DNA of 15,676 bases from Stereum hirsutum FP-91666 SS1 (GCF_000264905.1 NW_006763165.1:19765-35440); one strand, 5' to 3'. Shown: positions 1 through 8,923, counted from the first letter of the stretch. Translations and numbers: made by a program. The notes: generated from the sequence alone by a model not told the origin.

Positions 1-267
1 CATCATACCACATACTGGCGCACTTTCCAGTCCGAGCGTGTGCCCGAACTTGCAAACCTTGGGGAGTTGGACTTGACTCCACCGAGCATTACTGCCTTTA
101 CGACATTCGGCCTTCAGCTCGTTGCTGTACTGCTGAGCCGGAATCCACGGTTCATCTTCGGAAGGCGAGAGCTGTGGGTCTACGGGCATGGCGAGAGAAG
201 GGGAGCAAGATTACAGGACGAGTGGATATCACCAGACAGACCGGGGGGAAAGAGGCGACGCCAGTAG
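1..267 (+). CDS. Possible 3' end of a gene entering from the left (partial)
   Basis: The frame is open from the first base to a TAG at 265-267, about 88 codons. It starts HHTTYWRTFQSERVPELANL and continues with LGELDLTPPSIT and ELWVYGHG, a balanced composition unlike random sequence. No start or splice acceptor is visible, so any gene would begin outside the window. The last 20 or so residues (GGKRRRQ) look less protein-like, and the true exon may end earlier at an intron. I do not recognise the family. A leucine-rich or F-box protein tail is conceivable, since such genes recur in the window, but nothing proves it. It could also be chance. Confidence 0.3.
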   Translation, partial: HHTTYWRTFQSERVPELANLGELDLTPPSITAFTTFGLQLVAVLLSRNPRFIFGRRELWVYGHGERRGARLQDEWISPDRPGGKRRRQ

Positions 268-1013
268 GAGAAGGTCGGATTATCTACGACGGCCATTTTC
301 ATAAAGCGGAGCCGACACAAGGTACGATCCTTTCGGGGTGAAAGGTCCAGCCGTGATCTGACCCGGTCCGGTACTGCGCAGGGAGCTGATGCGGTTCTGA
401 TAAGTTCAACCACATCGGTATGTCCCGAAGTGCACCCCGGCGACATAAGAACCCGTTCTGAGCGAATTGGACACTGCTTTTAGCCTTTACCGGCGCACGA
501 TTTTTGACCAGCTAGTACTTGAGCCCCAGTGAGAACACCCTCGGATCCGGGAGGATGAACGAGGAGTTAGCAGGATATCCGATGCGCTCCGCTGCGCGAG
601 GCCGGCATCCGAATAATTCCAAAAATCAGATGCCTCATTCGGATTCACGCGGAGCTGAGCTGCGCGCGTAATCGAATGCTCAAGCTTGAGCTCTCCACTT
701 ATCTCTGGTACCTCGACATGATCGCGTCATCGCCGACCATCAAGCCTCGACCGACGTCCGGGCCTCTCCGTCATCGCGTGGGCTCCGCACCCGGGGGCCC
801 AAACCATCCGCCCTGGCGGGTTTGCGCATCCCCGACGACCGCTACATCTGCCGTCGACGGCGAGCTCTGCAGCAGCGCTTCTCTCCTCTCGTGCCATGTC
901 GACAGTCGAAACTTTTTCGTAGGACTATTAACACATCCCCTCCACCACCAGACGCGGATAAAGCTCTCGAAACGCCTGCATGTTGATACTAGGGGATTTG
1001 GGTCGCTGTGCAG
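268..1013. other. Stretch without a convincing gene
   Basis: The open frames here (for example 676-1047 plus) have irregular composition and no supporting splice pattern, so I do not call them. A short frame around 880-920 (MSTVETFS) ends at once and could not be joined to a following exon. Apart from the inverted repeat at 588-655, I see nothing definite. The part next to 1013 is presumably the 3' flank of gene A. Confidence 0.5.
588..655. repeat. Nested inverted repeat (MITE-like or hairpin)
   Basis: An outer arm CTCCGC (588-593) is mirrored by GCGGAG (650-655). Inside it ATCCGAAT (607-614) is mirrored by ATTCGGAT (637-644). The flanks are rich in GCGCG words (590-600 and 658-668), so the structure looks like an imperfect foldback of about 70-90 bp. 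No clear target-site duplication was found. It could be a degenerate miniature element or only a local hairpin. Confidence 0.4.
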
Positions 1014-1912
1014 TCAGGATCTTTCTGCCCGAAAGATCAGCATGTAGACGGACCTATTTCCACAGAATATAAGATTCTCGGACTCCAACGCTGCCCAGTA
1101 CGCCACCTGACCCTGTTCGAATATCGCCTTCGTCTCGTGCCATCCAGCAACACGCCGACAATTCTTATGATGAGCCGCAGCCGTTGCCTTCGTCCATCGA
1201 GAGACGCCTTCGCGCTTGATGAGGAAGCTTTCGGCGGTTTCGACGGCTTGTTGGAGCATATCGCAGACCTCGTTCATGATGCTAATGGGACCCCATGCAT
1301 ACTTGTGGAGCTCATGTTCTCGGTCGTCGGGGTCAATCCATCGGAGAGGGTGATCGGTTTGTAGCCTCAGGATCTTATGGTATATGCAAAAGGGCACGTC
1401 CCATTCTTGGTTACCCCAGTTGCCGTAGTCGTCCTCGGGGTCTCGGGTGAATGGTATCGTTGCGATGGGGCAAGGTGTGTAAAACCTAAAAATATATTGG
1501 ACTCAATTAAACACCGTGAAAGAGACAGGATAAAAAAAGGAATGGGAAAGATGCAGGAAACGTACGGCTCTTTCACACCCCTCTTGGCTAAGTACGCCCT
1601 CCAGTTTTCTCTGGCATGTTTCTTCATCGGAGGTCTAAGGCGATGGGGGATAAATGAGGACGATGACGGGCATAATAGTGGCCAAATTATTACATACCGG
1701 CCTCTCCATAGCTCAACCGGGCTTCTCTCGTCCATGTTCAAGATGTCCAGATCTGGGTCGTCCTCTGCCGCAACTTTCGTGTGTATGGGACAGTTGTCGG
1801 AGGTGTCGACTTTGGGCTGGGGGTTTCCGGCAGCTGCGTCATGCAATGCGAGCACAGTGGCCTGAATAGTCGGGAAGTCACCAAGGTAGGGATGAGGTGG
1901 TTTTTTGCTCAT
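1014..1912 (-). CDS. Gene A: unknown basidiomycete protein, three exons
   Basis: I predict three exons on the minus strand: 1912-1698, 1634-1566 and 1485-1014, giving 251 aa. Intron 1 (1635-1697, 63 nt) runs GTATGT..TTAG in phase 2. Intron 2 (1486-1565, 80 nt) runs GTACGT..TTTTTAG in phase 2. The junctions join KKHARENWRAYLAKRG, then KEP, then FYTPCPIATIPFTRDP without stops. The ATG at 1912 has A at -3; an in-frame ATG at 1924 is the alternative start. The middle (about residues 96-125) is rich in W, D, N and P. The C-terminal half is probably helical (MNEVCDMLQQAVETAESFLIK) and holds several His and Trp residues. I see no signal peptide, membrane segment or known catalytic motif, and I do not recognise the family. 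The last 15 residues may be misassigned if another intron exists. Gene B diverges from it across a 350-bp spacer. Confidence 0.6.
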
Positions 1913-2262
1913 CGTGAAAAGCAATAAGAAGAGGACACAAGTCGCGGCAGGGAGTAGAGGGTACCTCGGACTTCGTCAGCCTGAGCGGATGACTCGATGA
2001 ATGAGTGCGTGTTACGGAGAAAGACACTGGTCACATGTCACGTTTGGAGTCGACATGCGTTGCGCTGAGCGCTTGCCAAAGCCGTCGCTGGCAGCGACGA
2101 ATAGCAAGGAGAAAGGCTATTTCAAATCCTGTCCTTCAGGGGCCCGATCGTGAATAAACAAATATCAGAAGAAGTGATAAGCACGACCTACGGTCAACAC
2201 CCCTCGCGAGTCCACTCGATCATCCCACCCCAACTATCGCACTCCCTGATATCCCTCAGACG
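1913..2262. promoter_or_regulatory. Shared divergent spacer between genes A and B
   Basis: The two predicted start codons face away from each other across 350 bp, so both promoters should lie here, perhaps as one bidirectional region. The right part contains AATAAACAAATATC at 2151-2164 and a pyrimidine-rich stretch (CACCCC, CATCCCACCCC) upstream of the gene B ATG, a common pre-start composition in fungi. I see no unambiguous TATA box or named operator. The role is inferred from gene orientation only. Confidence 0.4.
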
Positions 2263-4033
2263 ATGCTGACGCCGGATTTCAAGACTTTCGCTCTCATGCG
2301 CGACGAACTTGCAAGAGTACGTCGTCTGGCGGCGCAGTCGACTGGCCCTCCGAGGACACCCGTCCCGGTACGTCCTCCTTTGTTAGCGTGCTGAAACCTC
2401 GGGGACCGCTGACTGTGTGTGTTAGGGCATTGATCCCCAGAGAAATTTCATCTCTCGGCTGCCCGTAGAGGTGCTCACCAACATCTTGAAGGCGACCAGG
2501 CTTACATGGCCGGGGCCTAAAATCAGCTGTGGCCCGGGTTGTTGGCTGCTCTGTCGAGAAGTCGATCCACTGTGGCTCGAGATTATCGACAATCTGGCGT
2601 GGTTTTGGGGGATGTTCGACGATAGGAACGGCCAACGATTCCTGACAATGGTGATCGAGCGATCGGGGCACGGGAACATGAAGTTGAAGGACATCTGCAT
2701 TGGCCGTGATGCCTACTTGGGCGGCGTCATGAGGGACCTAGTGTCATCGAACTCGGAGAGGATTGAGGAGCTGTCCTTTCGTGCAGACTACGAGGAGGAG
2801 TGCAATGAGGTGATGTCGAGGACGTTCAATCGGCTGCGAAGTTTTGGGGCATATCATGCGAATGGTGGAGACTACTGGGGGTCGACGAGCGCGCTGGAGC
2901 TCAAGGCGCTGGACTGGTTGACGCGAAGGAGGGAGGAGTTTGAGGAGTTGAGGTTACGAAGGGTGTTGATTCCGATGGAATTGGTGAGGACGGCGGTCAA
3001 CCTACGCCGCCTGAGCTTGTTCGGAGTAGGTCGGGATCTCGCCGAGGACGGCGCACTTCGTTTGGACATTGCTGGGTTGTGTCTCATGGGAAGGTCCTTG
3101 TTGGGGTTGGAGGAATGGGAGATTGGAGGAGAGGTGGAGCTGGACAACGTCAGCAGGGAGAAGGTGGTAGAGCTGAGGGCCCTTCGGAGGTTCCGTCTGG
3201 AAAACGTGAAAGCGAGGGTCGTTCGGGTCATGATGACTGCACTGTCATTTCCAGCGGTGGAGCTTCTGCAGATAGGAGGCGTTGGAGATGAGGTCGACAC
3301 GGTGGATGCGTTGATGTCGGTGAGGGATGTCGTCAGGGCGTGGCACTTGGGCGTGGGTCATATGGAATTAGGGGAGGAGTGGGTAGGGGATGAGGCTAGG
3401 TTGCAGGTGGATTACGAGGTGGGAAGGTGCGAGATGAGGTGGAGGGCGGAAGGAGACATCGGTATGGTCAAGGTTGGGGCCCTTCTGGTGTCCTGTCTGG
3501 GTGTCGCGAACGTGGTCACTCTGACTTTGCCGAGTTGTCCACACACGACCGCCGGGGCGAAGGACGAGTGGACGGAACTATGTAAGGTGACAGGGAACAT
3601 GGAGTGTGTTAGGGTCGATTACGGGGGTAAAATGCTGGAGGTTATCTGGGACAACTTGGCTCACTCTCTGCTGGAGGACACGGCGAAGACAGGACCAGGG
3701 GAGACCTTGCCATGGCCCAAGTTGGAGACACTCAAGATCGCCGGGGTTTTGACGGATGAGAGTGTGGAGAAATGGTTGGATTGGCTGGATTTGAGGGTAC
3801 TGAGAGGTCATAGATTGGAGAATTTGGATGTATTGGGGAGCATATCCGGAGCGAATGCCTCTGATTCGTCACGGATCTCTCCTCCTGGATGGGGCATGGA
3901 TCCCGGGTATTGGTCTCCTGAATGGGGTGTGGCTATGGACCCCTTTGTAGAGGAAGCATGGGAAGACCGTTTCAGAGCGGTGGCAAAGGTCTCCGTGTGG
4001 AGTACGCCACCTCACCCCTGGCGGACTCGATAG
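2263..4033 (+). CDS. Gene B: F-box protein with leucine-rich C-terminal part
   Basis: Two exons (2263-2367 and 2426-4033) are joined in phase 0 across a 58-nt GTACGT..GTTAG intron, giving 570 aa. Exon 1 encodes a short leader with a basic-leucine stretch (LARVRRLAAQ). Exon 2 opens with an F-box-like segment, about residues 43-57 (FISRLPVEVLTNILK). A PLW motif follows at 83-85, where Agaricomycete F-box proteins usually carry it. From about residue 130 onward there are repeated Leu-rich segments (ELSFRADY, LRSFGAYH, LKALDWL, LRRLSLFGV, LETLKIAGVL) suggesting degenerate LRRs. F-box proteins of this type are Skp1 adaptors of SCF ubiquitin ligases, with the LRR part expected to bind the substrate; the target cannot be told. 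The family is strongly expanded in mushrooms. The tail after residue about 520 is Gly/Pro/Trp-rich. The exon 1 junction fits well: without it the F-box would lack its N-terminal residues. Confidence 0.8.
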
Positions 4034-4140
4034 TGTAGTGTTGTGAAAAATGATGGGATTCCGTTTACGTAGGGAATGTAACTCATGGACGTTGACGGAA
4101 TGGGGAGGACAACGATACCCAGTGTATGGAACACGGGGCG

Positions 4141-4377
4141 TTACGAGGTGTGGACCCGCGGCGGGGTTATGACTTTGTCAAACTAAGATTTGACGAATTG
4201 GGATCTCTGGGGCGCACCTGTGAACGAAGCGACGAGGTTTCGCTACCTGCTGCATACATATATCACGTTTAAGCACTCTCAAGCGAGATGTCCCAAGAAC
4301 AAGTTGACTAGTCTGAGAGTTCTAAGTATTCAACGATGCCCACACGAGATCGCCAGGTAGCATCATGTACAGTGCGT
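4141..4377 (+). pseudogene. Degenerate F-box/LRR-like fragment, copy 1
   Basis: This stretch is a diverged direct copy of 9165-9375. In the shared frame both copies encode a TLSN..LT.WDL.G.PVNEA block followed by YLLHT and NKL.SLR. Copy 1 has an in-frame TAA at the site where copy 2 reads CAA (Gln), and it ends with SLRVLSIQRCPHEIAR and a stop. Alternation of Leu in DL, SLRVL and similar words suggests LRR ancestry, possibly an F-box protein C-terminal region. It lies just behind gene B but is not in frame with it. I read it as a dead gene fragment. Confidence 0.55.
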
Positions 4378-4415
4378 CTCAATGCTCCCTGGTATAGACT
4401 AGTTCAAGAAAACGA

Positions 4416-4495
4416 CTGAACGCTAAACAATCTCTAGAACCTTTTGTCGCGAAGTTCTTGGTTCAGTCTCTCAACCTCGCGTCGGATCCCGATTG
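4416..4495 (+). pseudogene. 80-bp stray piece of a CxC5-family gene (exon 1)
   Basis: The + strand here matches the minus strand at 8724-8803 (gene F exon 1) over 80 bp with no length change and only scattered substitutions. It encodes the same LNAKQSLEPFVAKFLVQ peptide and then NLASDPD, where it hits a TGA that replaces the Cys codon TGT of gene F. Neither side of the match continues, so only this piece is present. It probably derives from another member of the KDZ-associated family rather than directly from gene F. Confidence 0.75.
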
Positions 4496-4528
4496 AGGCT
4501 CGTTGCTGACCGCCACGCCTCAGTTTGC

Positions 4529-4624
4529 GGCAATCCCCGGCCAGGCCTGGTCGCAGGCATTTGATATTCAACCTTCGGCAATCCCCGGCAAGGCCTGGTC
4601 GCAGGCATTTGATATCCAATTTGT
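4529..4624 (+). repeat. 48-bp tandem duplication with CCAGGCCTGG core
   Basis: Two units begin GGCAATCCCCGG at 4529 and 4577, exactly 48 bp apart, and continue with an AGGCCTGGTCGCAGGCATTT core and GATAT. The second unit has CAAGGCCTGG instead of the palindromic CCAGGCCTGG. Related sequence occurs inverted at about 12851-12930 and, more diverged, at 12154-12183, so this is a dispersed family. Confidence 0.8.
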
Positions 4625-4756
4625 GGCGCTGAAATTGATGTGGCGAAGCCAAGTTCACCGCGATGGCCCACGAAAGACGGTGAGCAGCTTCGCTCTCTCC
4701 TTGCTCCCTTCTCTCATCTGGACGTCTGAATCCTCTAAACTCTCCCTATCTAACCG

Positions 4757-6316
4757 ATGGCCATGCAAGAACTCACCTTCGCTAAAGCTAATCTGGTTGC
4801 TGTTGAGCGGCGGGTTGCAGAGCTAGAAGCCCAGCTTCGTAGTGCCCACCGGGAAGTTAACGACTTGCGCGCGCAACGAGATGCCGCGCACAAGCAAATC
4901 ACCGCCTTGCGCTCCCAGTGGAAGGAGCGTACCGATTCGTTGAAAGCAGTGGTGTCAACGATGAACGTGCCGGAACTAAGGGTAAGTTGGACATTGTCGA
5001 TCTTGCCATTGCATGTCTGTGCTAGGCTAATCATTTGACAGGCCGTAGAGGAAGCGATGGATGTTGAACAGGTAGGCTTCCCCATGCAAAAATCGACATA
5101 ACGTGACTGAACGGGCATACAGGCTCCCGAAAATGAAGCCATGGACGTTGACCAGGTAGGTTTTCTGATGCAAAAATTCGACACGACGTGACTGAACGGG
5201 CATACAGGCTCCGGGAAACGACAGTGACAGGGAGCAGCAGCCGGTGGGTTATCATTGCCGATATGTTTGCCTTACAGCCTCGTTATCGACGAGTCCTTCC
5301 ATAGGCTCGCAATGAGAATCGCGGCCAACAGCACGTGCAAAGGGGTACAGAGATACCTGGGGTACGATATTCCTTTATTCCTATCTGATGTGGTGTCTCT
5401 GACCACGAACCTTCAGCATCACAGCCGAACGCACCAAGATCATACAGAGGTGGTGTGATACAACGTTCCGATATGATGAGAGTACTGATAACAATGCCTC
5501 GTAGCACCGTGATACTGTGGATGAGTGGGATAACCTCCAACCCTTTGGACAGACCGAGGAAGTGGTCCCCTTCGAGCGTCCCGAACACAAGAAAGTCCTC
5601 GAAGGTGAAATCTGCGCCACAATCAAGCCGTCCATGCTCAAGGGAGCTTCCGACGTCTCTTACCGCGCGTGGCAGGCGTGCTGGGGGCTGGAGACTGTTC
5701 GGCCGGACTCTCGTTTGCAGTTTCAGCGGGAGCATCAGGCCCTTGCACCCCAGAATCCGGGAGAACCGGGAGTCGTCTACTTCCTGGGTTGGCTTAAGCA
5801 GCCTGGCGCAGGGTCGTTTGCTGTAATGGTCAAAACCAGTAAGGACTCATGGACCTTCTGCGGTCGCTATAAGGCCGAACTCGTCGACGTTTTCAAGCCT
5901 CAGGTATGGGATGCAGAGTCTGAAGATGTAAGTCTTTTTTAGGAACCCCTGGCCGCTGAGGTTGACACTGAATATTGATTTTGCCTCGAAGACCAAAATT
6001 TCCTGGGCCCGATATTTTGAGGACAAAATCGGGGTCAGGGACCAGCTCGCCTGCGCGCGTGTTCATATCGCTTTGAGAGACCGTGAGGAGCCATCGTGGG
6101 AGAAGTGCGAACGTGAAATCGCCCGCCACCACAAGTTTGCGCCGCCGACAGCCGGCGACATCTTACGTGCATGGAAGCACCGCCTGGTGGTGGGTCCATC
6201 TCTCCAATCATGCTAGACACCACACTAATCGGTCTCCGGGGTAGCTGCCCCTCGTCTATAGGCTCAAGTGTGTCGAGTGGGATGTCGCGGTGGTGGATCA
6301 GCTCCGAGCGTTTTGA
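4757..6316 (+). CDS. Gene C: coiled-coil protein with DUF6697-like C-terminal domain
   Basis: I predict nine exons: 4757-4981, 5042-5071, 5123-5155, 5208-5243, 5305-5361, 5417-5449, 5505-5927, 5992-6189 and 6245-6316. All junctions are phase 0, giving 368 aa. Residues 5-62 form a strong heptad coiled coil (LVAVERRVAELEAQLRSAH). Residues 76-138 are five microexon-coded acidic/polar segments (AVEEAMDVEQ, APENEAMDVDQ, APGNDSDREQQP and two more). From about 145 a compact domain follows: SYRAWQACWGL, LQFQREHQAL, VVYFLGWL, WTFCGRYKAE, TKISWARYFEDK, an HIALRDREEP helix and a final RLKCVEWD. The order of the QFQREH block, W..CG.Y block, LR helix and KCVEWD end matches what I recall of DUF6697, a mushroom domain of unknown function. 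This is recognition from memory, not a search. The exon 8 donor is uncertain by 3 nt (6187 or 6190). A weaker alternative, splicing 5904-5942, would end the protein early. The function is unknown; the coiled coil suggests oligomerisation. Confidence 0.7.
5042..5207 (+). repeat. Tandem duplication of one microexon plus its intron
   Basis: Unit 1 is exon 5042-5071 plus intron 5072-5122 (81 bp). Unit 2 is exon 5123-5155 plus intron 5156-5207 (85 bp). The exons encode AVEEAMDVEQ and APENEAMDVDQ. The introns share GTAGG at the start and the ATGCAAAAAT word, and their last 22 bases are identical, ending in GGCATACAG. Exon 4 (5208-5243, APGNDSDREQQP) begins like unit 2 and looks like an older third copy whose intron has diverged. 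Confidence 0.85.
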
Positions 6317-6485
6317 CCGAAATAGTGTGTAATGATACGGTGACGCTTAGTTTTCTTGCAGTCTTGACAGTACCTTGTAGCAGTGTCGGTGAATGCTTGT
6401 ACGACTCCACTCGATCTTACGTGTAAAAATATGCCAAATTTGCGATGAACGTCACATTACGAGACCAAAATACGAGAAAGGTGTG

Positions 6486-6491
6486 AATAAA
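6486..6491 (+). promoter_or_regulatory. Possible polyadenylation signal for gene C
   Basis: AATAAA lies 170 bp beyond the gene C stop, inside the 229-bp spacer between the convergent ends of genes C and F. Fungal poly(A) signals are degenerate, so this is only a candidate. Confidence 0.2.
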
Positions 6492-6545
6492 GATATGAGT
6501 ACAGATTATCCGAAAGATCCGAGTTCCTCCTGCGTATGTGTGGTG

Positions 6546-8923
6546 TCACGTCTGCACACGTTCTGGAGCGGCCCGAAGGAACTCCTCTGGAAGCTTGAAT
6601 GCACGTTTCCCATGCTTTTGGAGGTTGCTCACAGTCATGCGGTTCTTCAAGGTGATGGCCTCGTCCAGAAAGAACTGGTATCTGCTCGTGGTCCGTCAGT
6701 ACCACGGCTGAGCCCAGAAATACCAACCAACCTTTCTGGTGAAAATTCCCGCACCATTCGCTGAAAGTTGCCAAACCATTTGTTGATCTGCTCAGCTGCA
6801 GACGAGTTGAAAATCCACTCCCCATTCGCTGTCACGAGATCCGGATAACACGATGGGTTGCAGTTCCTCTGGCAGTAGTCGTCACTCTCCTTGTGCTTGT
6901 GAAGCGCATGAAAGACGTCCACGGGTAGCCCTACGTTGTCGAAATAGTGGTCGTTGGCCTTCTCCAGAGAGGCCAGAAGATGGCAGTTGTTGTCGAAGAA
7001 CATGTAACATGGCATTGCACCGGGATATTCGGAGGGGAAAGTGTGTTTCAGAAACATCTTGGGGGTGCGTCAACGTTCCTGTATTCCCTGAAATGATGAA
7101 AGGTGCAAAGACTACGCACAATGACGCCTAGGACACCTTCTGAACCAAAGAATGTCGCTCTAGCCTTAATCACCCCACAGCAACAGACGTACAATTGTTC
7201 GTTATGCGTCCACCGGCGATACGTCCTTCCCTTCATCTCCAAAATGTTTGGGTCAGGCTCGTTTGGAGGTTCCTCTGCCGGGGACGGGTCAAAGTCAACC
7301 AGGGGAGTGATGACGGGGTCTCCTGAGGGTCCAGACTGGATATCTGTGGATCCAACGGTCTCGTTAGTGACACGTTTGTATTGACAACGACCATAGCACT
7401 TACTGGATGACGTGGTGTCGGGTACCGGCTGTGTATGTTTCTCATGGCGACGCCTAAGTACACGATACGAGGTGCTTCCCGGTAGACGCTGACTCGCCTC
7501 CCAACGACGATGATCCACGTTCTTGCACGTCACAAACCCTCGTGTCGTCGACTCCGTGCATCCTTCCACTGCACAAACGTCTGACCGTCCTTTGTGCGTC
7601 GGACAAAATCGATCTTTCCCTCTCTCTAGAGGAATCTGACAATTGAGAACAGAGCAGCACGGATGGCCTACTGTAACTCCGTCAGTCACTCCCGCAGACA
7701 AGAAGACTGTAGCCCCCATTAGCATCGACGAGGAAGAGACAGAACAAGACGACACTCACCTTCCTTCCCATCGGCGGTTTTGACAGTTTTGAAGCAGTCA
7801 TCGCATGCGTGATCCCACATCTCTTGGCGCCTGTGTAACATCAACTCATTCCGAGCTTTGAGGGCGCCCTGATACCGACTTTCCTGCTTGCCTCGGTGAG
7901 GCAGTTGAAGCGGGGGACCACCGTAAGTAGCCTTATCACGGAGGAGGGCGTGGAGAAAGAATGCGTCGTGAACCGTCTCGTACGTAAGCTCATTCTTCAG
8001 AGGAGACTTGACTGGAACTGCAGACGCAGATGGCGCCGTAGCCAACGTATAAACTGTCGCAATATTGGATGCCGAAACCCTGCAAACCGCAAAATCAACG
8101 AGGCCGATCTATAACGCGACTTCACTCCGGCGCACTCCGCACTCACTGTGACAGGATCATCTCATTTTCAAAGAACAGGCAGAGGGACCGGTCCACAAAG
8201 GCTGACTCGTGAACATGGATTATTTCGGGTACGCCTTTCTCGTAATAACTTCGATCGTAGTATATGCGCACGGAATCTTCGGATTGGGCGTTGTGGACAT
8301 ACCAGTCCGGGTAGTAGCGAGTGAGACAACCTGCAGGATACCTCGTAAGTTAGGAATACCTACTCTGCGTATGCAGGCCCATACCTCGGCAGTAGTAAGA
8401 CAAAGTGACAGCAGGCAGGACCCCGCGATTCATTGTGAAAAGGCTACACCGTGCCTCCTCTGGATCTGTAAGAGCCCGGTTGTTGTCCGGACATTCTGAG
8501 CGGATACATGTACGGATCGGTGGTCGGAATGTGTGCGCGCCTAATCGATCCAGCAAACTATCGTGAGTCTCATATCCTTTTTTATAAACAGGATCCTTTA
8601 TGCTGACCGAGACCATGTTCATGCCCATGTCGACGAAACATATCGTCGGCCGCTGTTTCCAAATCCACCCCTTCACCCAGAGCATGGAAACGAGGCCGTA
8701 TCACAGACCAGCATCGCTGAATACAATCAGGATCTGACGCCAGGTTAAGAGACTGGACCAAGAACTTCGCGACAAACGGTTCTAGCGATTGTTTAGCATT
8801 GAGAGGTGATCGTAAATGTTGGTCTATCCGTTCCCGCAACCGCCGCAAAAGGACCAAGAGAAGTTGGAATTGGTCGGGAGTCAAGTCTCGGCTAAGCTGA
8901 GGATACAGATCCAACAGAGCCAT
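6546..8923 (-). CDS. Gene F: CxC5/CxC6 cysteine-cluster protein associated with KDZ transposons
   Basis: I predict eight exons on the minus strand: 8923-8608, 8540-8385, 8330-8147, 8079-7760, 7706-7404, 7343-7120, 7057-6732 and 6681-6546. All phases agree (1,1,2,1,1,0,2), giving 654 aa. Introns are 50-67 nt with GTGAGT, GTAAGT, GTATGG or similar donors, and several carry CTAAC-like branch sites. Residues 1-105 are helical. The CxC5-like cluster uses C117, C122, C156 and C159 (RPPIRTCIRSEC, SYYCRGCLTRYYPDWY). The CxC6-like cluster spans C342/C343, C348, C360, H363, C370, C375, C386 and H391 (GHPCCSVLNC, RFCPTH, VCAVEGC, FVTCKNVDH). The C-terminal part has WTHNEQL, RATFFGSE, FFDNNCHLL (D523), LPVDVFH, HKHKESDDYC, CNPSCYP and FNSSAAEQINKWFG. 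This order is what I know from mushroom CxC5/CxC6 proteins, described as linked to KDZ (Kyakuja-Dileera-Zisupton) elements and probably zinc-binding. The frame is intact. Whether it is a live transposon gene or a domesticated one is not shown. Confidence 0.85.
7344..7403 (-). other. In-frame, stop-free intron in gene F
   Basis: This 60-nt intron has a consensus GTAAGT donor, a CACTAAC branch site and a CCACAG acceptor, and is phase 1. Because its length is a multiple of three and it lacks a stop, retention would insert 20 residues, including two Cys (KCYGRC), between the CxC6 cluster and the C-terminal domain. Confidence 0.6.

Larger units (their letters stand above)
4034..4756. other. Repeat-rich intergenic stretch between genes B and C
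   Basis: The interval holds three different pieces of repeated sequence (4141-4377, 4416-4495 and 4529-4624), which I list separately, and no intact reading frame. The last 80 bp before gene C are pyrimidine-rich (CTCTCTCCTTGCTCCC, CTCTCATC), as expected for a fungal promoter or transcript leader. Confidence 0.6.

Noticed and set aside
676..1047. Plus-strand frame of 123 codons as a gene
   Set aside because: The composition is irregular, there is no recognizable domain, and I found no phase-consistent splice extension.
1377..1865. Long plus-strand open frame of 162 codons
   Set aside because: It is antisense to gene A, whose minus-strand exons join in phase with good splice sites; the plus frame has no such support.
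4750..5184. Minus-strand frame of 144 codons with repeated MSNFCIRKPTWSTSMAS-like words
   Set aside because: The internal repetition is the complement of the duplicated exon-intron unit of gene C; no independent support exists.
5255..5458. Short plus-strand frame as a separate small gene
   Set aside because: The segment is explained by introns and microexons of gene C in another frame, all in phase 0.
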